From contig CAJNDS010001979.1 in assembly GCA_905221605.1 (NCBI GenBank), forward strand, positions 651,203 to 715,202: a DNA stretch of 64,000 nt. The letters are read 5' to 3'. The translations under genes and the position numbers were made by a program. Position 1 is the stretch's first letter. Each line of letters starts with the position of its first letter. This document shows, in pieces, positions 48,433 through 58,584 of the stretch. The stretch comes from Symbiodinium natans. Its lineage: Eukaryota; Sar; Dinophyceae; Suessiales; Symbiodiniaceae. The notes under the pieces are model-generated. The model saw nothing but the letters and a program-made list of their open reading frames with translations. It ran no database searches and was not told the DNA's origin.

Positions 48433-51400
48433 GTAATTTTCTCCCAGGTTTTCTACGCAAAACCTTGGGATGGTCGTGTTTTCCGTGACGTTGGATTGAG
48501 ACACCCATTTTTCAGACGGTAGAACGTGCTAGCCTAGTCATTTGGTTCCACACCCCCCCACCCCCCCTCTTCCCGAAGAGCAGCTAAGTCCTGCATCGTG
48601 GCGTTCTGCATCAGCAGCGGCCGCGTAATGGTTTCCCGAAAGCTACTTTTGTTCGGGAACTTTGTGTGTCTGCCCTGTGCAAGCCTCGGTGTGTGGAATC
48701 CGGAGAGGCCTTTTCTGGGCAAGCTGCGGCAAGCTTTGGTTGTGCTGCATATGTAACTTATATGTAGTGAGAGCCATTAAGGTGAGGCCATACTCGGGGT
48801 TCTAGTATGTTGTTTCGATTAAATATCTCATGATGATTGCCTGATGATTGGTGTCGCTGTGACATGTAATTACATCATATATCATACTGTCAACCCGTGA
48901 TTAACAACCCGCCCACACACAGACAAGGTTTTGGCCCACAAGGTTTGCCCCACCCCCTGATAAGGACAAGGCCCGACCCCCCCAATAACCATAGTCGGTT
49001 AGGCCGACAAGGTGTGGGCTCTCACACGGTGTGGGCCCGACCTTGTCGAACCTCAAATAGTGGAAGACTACTTTTTGAGGCAAAGCCATGAGTCAAGACT
49101 TGTTTAGAGGGAAAAGGGGGGCGGCTCCGTATCTCCAGTCCTCCTGACTACAAAGAGATGGTTTACTAATCGGGGGATTGAACACAGCTGGAAAATGAGC
49201 ACGGAGACCCGACTAATTTCGGGGGTTTACTCAGATGGGTTTGTTGAGATCTGGGATTCGAGGTCTTGGGGGTGGACCCGACTATTTGTTCGTTCACATG
49301 GGGTCTTGAAACCTGCACTGCCCGACGCCTGAGCCGTGATCATAACTAAATTGCTTCAACCGTCACAGCTCATCAGCTTTTTTCAAGAAGGCCAGGAGGG
49401 CGAAATTCGTAATTATTGCCGAACTACGAAACGCTGCAGGGGCCCCGCTTGGGGCCAGAGGGGTGTATGTACATGGGGTCTCGGGGAGTGGCGGGTTTTG
49501 GAGGGCTTTTTCCCGAAAGCACGGCGGAGGGTTTTTCAGCGGAGGTGGTGGTCTTTAAAGAGTGTCGTATAATATGGACGACGTGATGGATGCCGTGATG
49601 GATTTGATGGATTTCGCTGCGTGCTTTCGTTGCGTGATGGATTTGGTGGGTTTGCCTCGATCTTAAAATTAATACGCTTTAGAGGACGGGGTCGATAAAC
49701 ATCGTGGCTTCCACTTCCGCAGATTGGTTTGCGCCAGACTCTTAAATATGATATGCAACGCTTTCGGGCCCCCTCAGAAGTGATTCCGACTTCGACGCTG
49801 GGCTGAAATTTTGCATGGTGCTGATTGCGCACTCTGTGGCGGCGCTCTTGTTCCTTGACGTGACGGTTTTCATTCCGGCGGCTGTCCTGCACAGCTTCGT
49901 CAGCGTGGCGACGTTCATTCACTTCAGAGGCAGCTCGCAGTTGACACCGGTCTTCGTAGCGTTCCATGTGTTCCAGCTGTTCGCGCGCATCGTCCTCGTG
50001 TGCATGGTCGAGGTTGCGGTGCGTGATTGCTTTGGATCCCATCAGAAGTTGGAAGAAGCAGACTGCATGATTGCAGGGTTTCAGAAGATTTTGAAAGGGC
50101 TTTGCGACGGAAGCCTCCTGCTGGACGATCAGCTACGCGTCCACGGGCCCACAACTTCTTTGCAGCACCTCCTTGACCGGACAGAGATTGCAGGCGTCGA
50201 CTTCGAATCACTTATTGCGGATTCCTCGGGGAGGGAGCGCTTCGCCACCTTCATCGAGGCCTTCTCAGTCCCCTCCCCTCCGCCCCCCCGACTCTGCGAA
50301 GATGCCAAAGTGGCAAAGTCCAAAACACACCAAGAAGCCCTGACGCACCCCACTTTAGGGTTGAGGGTTTCGGGGTCATGAATATATCTGCATAAACGCA
50401 TATGTGTGTGTATATATATGTTATATGTTATATGTTTATACATTTATACATATATGCACTGATGTACATACATATACATATATATATATATGTAGATCTT
50501 TGTATTACATGTATATACATAAGTATCCCGTGCGGACTGTCTGTACTATTTGATCACTCTTTTTGCGTAGTTGTTCAGTCTTCCAAAGTGCACAAGCCTT
50601 TTATAGGCCCTAAACCCTAAACCCTAAACCCTACACCCTACACCCTAAACCCTAAACCCTAAACCCTAAACCCTAAACCCTAAACCCTAAACCCTAAACC
50701 CTAAACCCTAAACCCTAAACCCTAACCCTGCAACCCCAAGCCACATGGAGGCCTCATGCGCTGCTGCCGGGCAGCGCACGGGGGCATCGCCTTTCTGCTT
50801 GCGGCTGGCCCTGAAGTCCGGCTCCGGTGGGATCGCCGCTTTTTACAATTTCAAGGGGTTTAGGGTTTAGGGTTTAGGGTTTAGGGTTTAGGGTTTAGGG
50901 TTGAATTATAGTGAGGTTGCTTAAAACCCGATGCTCGAAACCCCAAAGCCCAAAAGCTAAACTGTTTGGGAGAAACCTCTTTGGATCCAACAAGGGTTCG
51001 GGGATTAGCCGGTCCGGCTAGATATTCCTTGATGTGAGATAAAGTAGGGCCTTTTTGTGGACAGTGCTTTAAACGATGGTCCTTGTGCGGGGTAGCCACG
51101 CAAGGACCCCACACCCCAATTGAGGATCCTAGTCTCCCGAGGTCATCGTGGTCATCCCATACAGACTCGGCATTCGAGGCTTAAATCTTCATTCTCCCAA
51201 AGTGTTGCGTTGTAGAGGTGGGGGGATCCACGAAGATGGCACATTTGGGGCGAAGGGGTTCAGGTCTACTTGCCCTCTTTCCACCCTGCAAAGTACCCTT
51301 AGGGTTTAAGGCGCTTAAGGCTCAGGGTTTCATACGGGTCTAAGTGAAGCTTCGCAGAAGTATTGAACATGTGTGGTAGTTGGCGCTGGGATAGGTATGC

Positions 51401-51884
51401 CGGCTTTACTTGAGACTCCCAAACCCTCAAATAGCAGGGTATAAACTCTAAAAAATAGTATGCAAATGGAGCCCCAGTTACGGGGTAGGGTCAAGTGTAG
51501 CGTTGGGGGTCACGGACCACGTCAGCCGAGGTTTCGCTGGATGCATTTCACGCAGCAGTGCCTGGGATGTTCCGAAAATGTACAGCTCAGCCGATCGATC
51601 CTGAGACCCCAAACACCTGAACCCATGAACCCTAGAGCCTAGACCCTACACCGTTTGCAGACGTTTAGCGGTAGGCCTGGCACCCCCAAATCCTCAGCCC
51701 TAGAATGCCAATTTCCAGGGCCTCGGTTTTGGTCTTCAGGCTTCAGGGGGTGTAAGGTGCAGAGTCTAAGGCTGAGGGCGCCCCAGGGTTTGGGGTTCAA
51801 GCCCGATGCCTTGAGCCGCTCCAGGTACCGGGCCTTTCAGGGTCGAAGAAGCCATACCATCTGCTTGCCTTTCTTGAGGACCCG
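48092..51884 (+). CDS. Multi-pass membrane protein with PAS-like domain
   Basis: Span of a gene of a type I recall as common in dinoflagellates. Exons 48092-48432, 49778-50309, 50751-50855 and 51825-51884 join in phase. The N-terminal half has about four to five hydrophobic helices; a PAS-like domain follows (CDGSLLLDDQLRVHG, then DFESLIADSSGRERF), then segments ASPFCLRLALKSGSG and VPGLSGSKKPYHLLAFLE, which in related proteins continue the same conserved C-terminal region. Function unknown; PAS-like folds sense ligands or mediate protein contacts, so a membrane sensor is a reasonable guess. A possible further exon is near 52350. The 5' part has no telomere-type repeats. Confidence 0.68.
48433..49777. 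other. Intron 1 of the PAS-like gene, free of telomere repeats
   Basis: 1345 bases with no TTTAGGG/CCCTAAA array, unlike nearly every other non-coding interval of this size here. Contains a hairpin CGACAAGGT...ACCTTGTCG (about 49000-49048) with GTGGGC/GGGCCC inside, repeated CAAGGT words (48920-49045), ACCCGACTA words (49207, 49277) and GTGATGGAT repeats (49578-49640). Confidence 0.6.
49778..50309 (+). CDS. PAS-like membrane protein, exon 2
   Basis: CCCCTCAG acceptor; its first base completes a Gly codon with GG of exon 1. Hydrophobic helices follow (MVLIAHSVAALLFLDV, AAVLHSFVSVATFI, VFQLFARIVLVCMVEVAV), then a linker and the PAS-like domain (IAGFQKILKGLCDGSLLLD, LQHLLDRTEIAGVDFESL). The likely end is the GTGGCA donor at 50310, in phase with 50751, though the frame runs open to 50381. 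Confidence 0.7.
50400..50500. repeat. TA/TATG microsatellite in intron 2
   Basis: TATATATGTTATATG and ACATATACATATATATA repeats on both sides of short unique sequence. Confidence 0.85.
50607..50727. repeat. Telomere-type array (CCCTAAA)n in intron 2
   Basis: About sixteen units, two of them CCCTACA, just upstream of exon 3. Confidence 0.9.
50751..50855 (+). CDS. PAS-like membrane protein, exon 3
   Basis: ATGGAG acceptor, frame ASCAAAGQRTGASPFCLRLA then LKSGSGGIAAFYNFK, followed at once by GGGTTTAGGG units. CLRLALKSGSG matches the conserved segment after the PAS-like part in related proteins. Confidence 0.65.
50856..50902. repeat. Telomere-type array (TTTAGGG)n
   Basis: Six units directly at the 3' border of exon 3; with 50607-50727 it makes an inverted pair around the exon. 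Confidence 0.9.
51825..51884 (+). CDS. PAS-like membrane protein, exon 4
   Basis: CTCCAG acceptor, frame VPGLSGSKKPYHLLAFLEDP, donor GTCTGT at 51885. PYHLLAFLED corresponds to the conserved PYHLLA motif of related dinoflagellate proteins (from memory). Codon-boundary join to exon 3. Confidence 0.68.
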
Positions 51885-51960
51885 GTCTGTTTGGGCTAGG
51901 GTTTAGGGTTCCAGGGGTTTCCAGGGGTTTATAGGGCTTATAGGGCTCAAGGATGACGCG

Positions 51961-52032
51961 TGTCCTACGTTTAGGGGTTTAGGGTTTAGGGTTTAGGGTT
52001 TAGGGTTTAGGGTTTAGGGTTGTCCTACGTTT
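51961..52032. repeat. Telomere-type insert flanked by a 12-nt duplication
   Basis: TGTCCTACGTTT at 51961-51972 and exactly again at 52021-52032, with six to seven TTTAGGG units between. The right copy abuts family F. Confidence 0.8.
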
Positions 52033-52033
52033 C

Positions 52034-52199
52034 TGTCAAGGGATTCAGACTCGCACCCCTATAAGGTCCTAAGGTTGTACCCCTAAAGATTCCTCTTAAG
52101 ATACGCCGAATATAGCCCTTATATTTTCTTAGGGATCCTTAAAAGGGACCCCCAACACCCAACAGTACAACCTTAAGCCTCCAAGGTAGGACCCCTAGA
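52034..52199. repeat. Fold-back element, family F copy
   Basis: AGACTCGCACCCCTATAAGG left, AGTACAACCTTAAGCCTCC right, GGTTGTACCCCTAAAGATTCC inside. Confidence 0.65.
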
Positions 52200-52205
52200 C
52201 TCTGG

Positions 52206-52348
52206 CTGCTTTAGGGTTTAGGGTTTAGGGTTTAGGGTTTAGGGTTTGGGTTTAGGGTTTAGGGTTTAGGGTTTAGGGTTTAGGGTTTAGGGTTTAGGGT
52301 TTAGGGTTTAGGGTTTAGGGTTTAGGGTTTAGGGTTTAGGGTTTAGGG
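52206..52348. repeat. Telomere-type array (TTTAGGG)n
   Basis: About twenty units, one GGGTTTGGG junction. Confidence 0.95.
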
Positions 52349-52561
52349 GCACCGGCGTCCTTCTGCCAAGGCTGTAGGGCGACTGAAGAATCTTGCTCCT
52401 AGGCCAACAGCCCAAAAAGTTTAGGAAGCTAGGGTTTAGGGTTTAAGGTTTAGGGTTTAGGGTTTAGGGCTTAGGGCTTAGGGTTTAGGGTTCGGGGTTT
52501 AAGGTCAAGAGGCTCATGGGCCATCCAAGAGGCTCATCAGCCCAAACCACCCAAAACCCTG

Positions 52562-52759
52562 CAAGGAGGGGCCCCCGTTGCTATTCCAACTGTGGGTTTA
52601 GGGTTTCGGGATTAGGGTTAAGGGACTTGAAACTTAAGTTAGGATCCTTGAAACCCAACTCAGGTTTCCTATACGTCTACTTCTACCCTAAACCCTAAAC
52701 CCTAAACCCTAAACCCTAAACCCTAAACCCTAGATATAGCTCGGGGGGGAGCCTTCTTG
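52562..52759. repeat. Family D fold-back element with two telomere-type inserts
   Basis: CAAGGAGGGGCCCCCG left end, GGGGGGAGCCTTCTTGTAC right end, core AAGTTAGGATCCTTGAAACC. A G-strand block (52596-52620) and a C-strand array (52686-52731) interrupt it at two places; other copies are uninterrupted. Confidence 0.7.
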
Positions 52760-53344
52760 TACGAAAGCAGCAGCCCGAGCTCGAGAACCCTAAGCCCTAG
52801 AAGCCCCCAAACCCTGCACCTGGTTTCTAAGGGTAGCTATACATATATATATATATATACACATACATGTATATATATATATATATATATTTCTAAGGGT
52901 AGTTATACATATATATATATATGTATATTTTTTTTTGGGGGGGGGGCCCTGAAGATGGGCCTTTTTTTCCTTTAACGGGTTCCAGGGCCCAAGTTTAGGG
53001 GGCCATGTACCTACCCTAAGATGGTTCCTTGAACCGGAACCCGCGTTTGGGGCTTAGTGTTTTGGACCAGAGAAGACCCCGCGATTCGCTTTGTTTGTGG
53101 GTCTTCTTCCCCTGAAACCCCAAATGTGCCAAACCCTGTACCCCTTTTACTTGCAAGCTGGGACCGAGTATTCTAAGCCCTGCACCCTGAATAACCAACA
53201 CGGACCAAGGTACAACCCGGGGGAGGGGGGGCAGCATAGTAGTTCTTAATATTCCCTACAGCACGCTCTGGAGACTTCCTCAGTTTCCCTTTACTTCACT
53301 AGGGTTTAGGGTTTGAGGTTTAGGGCTTTGGTGGCGGCTCTCTT

Positions 53345-53520
53345 AATCAAGGGGGACAAGGAGGGACCCCAGAAGGGACCCTCAATCTTATTCCCTTATA
53401 TAACCCCTATGTATACCTTATACAGTCTTTATATACCTAAGCGGCCCTAAACAAGACCCCATAAAGAACCCCTAAGGTCCCTTATAGGGTCCCTCCTTTA
53501 GTCCCTTGATCTTAATCACT
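53345..53520. repeat. Fold-back element, family N copy
   Basis: AATCAAGGGGGACAAGGAGGGACCC left; GGGTCCCTCCTTTAGTCCCTTGAT right; CCCTTATA and TATATACC centre. Confidence 0.6.
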
Positions 53521-54480
53521 TTTAACCCAGACCCCTGGGAGGATCCAAAAAATAGAGCCCCCAAATTGTGCCCTATACTGCTCTTGGGCTCTTCTTAGGA
53601 GCCCTTAAGGGGATCTATTTGTTGCACCCTAAACCCTAAACCCTAAACCCTAAACCCTAAACCCTAAACCCTAAACCCCAGGGGTCTGGGTTCCCAAAGG
53701 ACATCGAAGGCCGTCCCGCGCTGCCGGCTCCGCCGGGCGGGGTCCCTGAGCCCTGGCGATGGCCCCGTTTCGCCGCTTGACCTTCAGTGTCTACGCTTTC
53801 AAGCCCCCCAAGACCCCGAACCCCAAACACAAAAAGCCCATCGAATCCCCGCGCTTTCAGCACGGATGAGTCTACACACACACACACACCCTAACCTTAA
53901 ACCCCAAACAACCCTAATTAAGCCCTAAACCCAAAGCAACCCTAAACCCTATACCCCCCCCGCCCCCCACCCCCCCCTCCCCCCCACCATGGCTTGGCAT
54001 GAGTGATTTTCGGGGTCGCAGGGAAAGGCCTTCTCGCGTTTGTTCTGAGGGGCAGTTTTTGAGGTCCTTTGCGGGACTTTAGAGTGCTGGGTGTAGGGGG
54101 ATATTTGTTAGAGTTTGGTCCTGACTGAGGGAATACGGCTGGTTCTCCAATTTCGAGAACCGCCCTTGTAAACCCTAAACCCTAAGCCCTCCTGACACCC
54201 CAACTCCCTTTTGATTGCCGGGAAGGGTTTGCATGGTTCAGGGTTCCTAGAACTATGGGGTGACGTTTTCTAGGGTTCAGGGTTCAATCGGTTTAGGGTT
54301 TAGGGTTTAGGGTTTAGGGTTTAAGGTTTAGGGTTTAGGGTTTAGGGTTTAGGGTTTAGGGTTTAGGTTCATATATAGGTTTTTTTTTGAACAACCCGGA
54401 AGTTCCCAATTCCGAATGTCATGGGCACAGGGCACGGCGCCGCGGGTGCCCGGCCCAATGTCATCCCAGGCCCGGGTGCT

Positions 54481-54550
54481 GTTTAGGGTTTAGGGTTTAG
54501 GGTTTAGGGTTTAGGGTTTAGGGTTTAGGGTTTAGGGTTTAGGGTTTAGG
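54481..54550. repeat. Telomere-type array (TTTAGGG)n
   Basis: Ten perfect units beginning at GTTTAGGG right after GC-rich unique DNA (54420-54480). Confidence 0.9.
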
Positions 54551-54847
54551 GACTCGGGTTCACCTTATTGTTTTCACACCCTATATCTATGCAACCCTGA
54601 CCCCAAAAATCACAGCACTGAGACCTAGCAAGTAGATTCCCTGAAATCATGCGTCGAGCATCCCTGACCGAAGCAATTCGACTGGCACTGTGGGTTGTTC
54701 TGGGCTTAGGATTTAGGGTAATTAAAGGGTTTAGGGTTTAGGGCTTAGGGCTTAGGGTTTAGGTTTTAGGGTTTAGGGTTTAGGGTTTAGGGTTTAGGGC
54801 TAGGGTTTAGGGTTTAGGGTTTAGGGTCTAGGGTCTGGGGCATCCAG

Positions 54848-54894
54848 GGATACGCTGCGGGATGCGGCGCTGAGGCAACACCTTTGTTCGCTGC
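54848..54894 (+). CDS. Candidate exon, DTLRDAALRQHLCSL
   Basis: CATCCAG acceptor, frame DTLRDAALRQHLCSL, donor GTGTCT. High GC3. Unrecognised. Confidence 0.48.
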
Positions 54895-55259
54895 GTGTCT
54901 TCCTAAACCCTAATTACAAACCCTACTTGGAGTTCCCTAAGCCAACCCTAAACCCTAAAACTAAACCTTTAAAAGCCCTGTAAAGCCCCAGAGCCCTTAA
55001 AAACTCATAAAACTCTATAAACCCTACTACCCTACTTGGGGGTTCATGGTACTTACTAACCCAAGTATCGCAGTACTTGTAAATCCACTTATAAGCTCCT
55101 GCAGTGCCCTAATATGGTTATAGTTGGGTATAAGTAGAGTTATGATCCCCTAAAACCTGGGGACCCGGGCATCTAAATGTTAAGCATACTCCTATGTTTT
55201 GCGTTCAGTGGTTAGGGGTTTAGGGTTCAGGGTTTAGGGCTTCGGTTTAGGGTTTAGGG

Positions 55260-55880
55260 TTCCCGAAGCCAGAGCAACCCACCCTACAAACCCTACACAC
55301 CTTATCACCCTACAAACCGTATAGACCGAAACCCTGAACCCTAAACCCTACAAACCCAGAACCCTAAGCCCCAAACCTTGAGAACCTTAAACCCGAACCC
55401 TAAACCCTATAGACCCTAAAACCCAAGAAGCCCTAAACACTATAAACCCTATAAGCCCTATAAACCCTAAACCCTATAAATCCTAGAAACCCCATAAACC
55501 CTGTAGACACTACAAGCCCGATAAACCCGAAGAGCCCTACAGACCCTGTAAAGCCTTAAAACCCTATAAAACCCTATAAACCCTTAAAACCCTGTAAACC
55601 CTAAAACCCCTCAACAACTTAAACTTGAAACCCTATTAACCGTAAACCCTATAAATCCTATAAGTTCTGTAAACCCTTTCGACCCTGCGAGCCCTGCAAA
55701 CCCTTAAAAACCCTGTGAGCCCTTTAAACCCGATAAACCCTATACAACCCTCTAAACCCTTAAAACCCTACACAAGGTTGCGAAAAAAAAACCTATAAAC
55801 CCCTTGTAAACCCTACAAAAAACTCACAAAAAAAGCCCTATACACACCCTATAAAGCCCTACCCCCCACAAAAAGAAAAA
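55260..55880. repeat. Degenerate CCCTATAAA block
   Basis: About 620 bases of C-strand 9-mer variants (CCCTATAAA, CCCTGTAAA, CCCTACAAA, CCCTTAAAA), never long perfect runs. It is the complement of the TTTATAGGG variant seen at 21.3 kb, and strongly diverged. Confidence 0.8.
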
Positions 55881-55934
55881 GCACCTGTAAACCCTGAGGC
55901 CAGCAGCCGCGCCTCGACCGCTGGATCCCCAGCC

Positions 55935-55993
55935 ATGGATGCCCTCGAGACTCTGCAGGTCGTTCGGGAGCTGCTGGGACTCGGAAACAGCAG
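55935..55993 (+). CDS. Exon 1 candidate with ATG
   Basis: Frame MDALETLQVVRELLGLGNS, donor GTTTGA at 55994. The frame is open upstream to 55896 (SSRASTAGSPA), so an upstream start or acceptor (CCCCAG) is possible. Confidence 0.6.
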
Positions 55994-58552
55994 GTTTGAG
56001 GGTCTTAGGGTTTAGATATAAGGGATTTAGGTTTTTAGGGTTTGAGGGTTTAGGGTTGGCATCACTTGGTAGCCCAGTGGTACAGGTTTGCCCGTATTTT
56101 TGCGTCTGGGTCCTCTGAAAACCTAAGCCACCCCCCTCCCCCCCACCCCCCCCACAAAAGGGTGCCCTTATTATGATGCGGTTACTGGGCTATGACGGGA
56201 AACTGCAGTCACCCTACATACCCTAAGCCCTAAATCCCTGAGCCCCTACACCCCTAAAGCCGTAAACCCCTAAACCCCTAAACCCCCAAACCGCTGAATC
56301 CCTAGCCATCGCCCCGATCCTAACCCATGTAGACATGCATACACCCTATAATGCCCCTCCCAGCCTTGCATACACCCTATAAAGCCCCTCCCAGCCCTGC
56401 ATTACCTTTGGCTCGTTACCTCCTCACAACCCTCAACCCGAAGCCCCAAGCCCTAAGCCCTAAACCCCAAGCTCTAAGCCCTCAGCCCTCAGCCCTAAGC
56501 CCTATGCCCCAAGGTTGGAAGAGGCGACATTTGTGATTGACAGTCAGACAGAGGAGCTGATCATCCTAGAGGCACACCTGAAGCTGGGACCAGGGTATTT
56601 ACGGTTTAGGGTTTGTACGGTTTCAGGCGTTTCGCTTTTTTTGTTTGTAGGGTTTATGGGGTTTACCCTAACCCGTGAACCCTAAACCCTAAACCTTAAA
56701 CCCTAAACCCTAAACCCACCCCTTTTTTCTGCTTTCTGGGCAACCAAGGAAGTTCGTCAAGACGCCCACCGATGTTGAGTTCAAGTTGCATCTGCCTTCG
56801 GTGAAGTCCATCTCCAGGCATACATCGGCTCTTGATTTTAGGCTTTCGACTAGGTTTAGGGCCTGGCTTAGGGATAACGATAAGGATTTAGGGGTTTAGG
56901 GGTTTAGGGTTTAAAGGGTTTAGGCTTTTAAGGGGTTTAGCGTGCCAGGCCAACCGATTGGCCACAGCTGCAGAGCGATCTGTTTCATTACGCACATGGA
57001 CTTTTAGGAGGTGCACCCCAGCTGCCAACGCGCCTCCGACCGTTTCGCGTCTCCGTTCCTGGCAACCCGCGGAAGTATTTGAAGGCCGAGTACACCCAGC
57101 TGAGCTGCGCGAATCGCATCGTCCTGCCCGACCAGCCGCTGTTTCTGCACCTGCATCTGAAGAACTTCAACAAGATGGAGGCAAGCTGGCGTCAGCATTG
57201 TTGGGAACCCGTCATCTTGTTTGTTGTCCAACCCCGATCCCCCCCTCCTCGCTCTCCCTCCCCGCTCTGCCCCTCCCTCCCCGCCTCTCCGGCCCCGCCT
57301 CTCCCCCCCCGCTCTCCCTCTCAGCTCTCCCCCTCCGCTCTCCTCCCGCCCCCTCCCCACCCACCCCGTCGGCCCCCCTCCCCCCGCCCCCTCCCCCCGA
57401 GAATCCCTTACATGAAGATGTAGAGGCCTGCAAACCCTGAAAGTTGTAAGTGGGCTGTCTTGGACTTCTGCGCGCGCTCACAACCCTAAACCCTAAACCC
57501 TAAACCCCCAAGCCCCAGTAAACCAACACCCGCAACCTCAACGCCTATGAACCCAGATCCCAAATGCACAAAGGCGGTGGCTAACTTGTCAGTCCTACAA
57601 ACTAAATTGGCCCAAAGTCTTCTGCCCTAAACCCTAAACCCTAAACCCTGAACCCTAAACCCCAAACCCTAAACCCTAAACCCTAAACCCTAAGTCACGG
57701 AGGCGTATCCCACGCGACTTGCGAGCCGGTTTCAGGGATTTGCCTTCCAAGAGGACGAGGAGCCCTTTTGGTGCAACTTGAGGTTCTTGATTTGTCTAGG
57801 GTTTAGGGTTTGGAGTTTAGGGTTTAGGGTTTAGGGTGTAGGGTGTAGGGTTTAGGGTTTAGGGTTTAGGGCTTTCGGGTTTTCACCTGCAGGTGTTTCC
57901 TTCCGGTTGGGCTGCCTGCGTGGTCCTGGAACCCCGTCAACCCCTGGAAGGCCTAAACATGACCCTAACCCTGAGTAGCCCAGTGGTACCCTTTACCCTT
58001 TTTTGTGGGGTTCTGGTTTCCCTTCTAAAAAATAAACCAACCCAAAAAGGGTGCCCTTATCGTAAGATGGTTACTGAGCTACCAAGAACCCCAAAGTCCT
58101 AACCCCGAAGACTGTTTTCAACCTTGCTGCAAGGCACCGAAACTTGACCGTGGATGGTCAAAATTGTTTAGGGTTTAGGGTTTAGGGTTTAGGGTTTAGG
58201 GTTTAGGGTTTATTGTAAACGCTAAAGGTTGCATTTGGGTCCCAGCTAGCATGAATGATGTATACAGAAGGCTTGGAAAGATACGCTGGATGACAAGCCT
58301 TAATGCAGGGTCGTATCATAGGCCTACAATCCAATGTCACCTAAAAGGCCGCAAATCCTTCCCAGAGCTACACATCTCGAGTGCATGAATGGATTTATCG
58401 CCTACCATTGAGTATAAGAGTTTGGGTCAGTTTAGGAAGGATCCCATCATCGCGATTGGCAAGTTGAAACTTGTGACAAGCCCTTATCACTGAAAACATG
58501 AAAAACACAGTACTCGAAAAGCACGAGCCTGTATTCCGACGCACTCTATGTG

Positions 58553-58584
<32 letters not shown>

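Larger units (their letters stand above)
51885..55934. other. Repeat-rich interval with weak exon candidates
   Basis: Holds family F (52034), telomere arrays (51973-52020, 52206-52348, 54291-54367, 54481-54550), a doubly interrupted family D element (52562), TA tracts (52840-52925), family N copy (53345), family B relic (55030) and the CCCTATAAA block (55260-55880). Open pieces: 52350-52396 (PASFCQGCRATEES), 53690-53830 (CRLRRAGSLSPGDGPVSP), 54114-54167 (LTEGIRLVLQFREPPL, GT at 54168), 54649-54693 (MRRASLTEAIRLAL). These may be later exons of the PAS-like gene but are not secure. Confidence 0.5.

Noticed and set aside
49536-50042. 168-codon minus-strand frame
   Set aside because: Antisense to the PAS-like gene exon 2, whose motifs and phase are convincing.
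57004-57481. Pro/Ser- or Gly/Arg-rich frames on both strands
   Set aside because: They run through the C/T-rich tract; the real exon (56949-57180) is in another frame and supported by phase with its neighbours.
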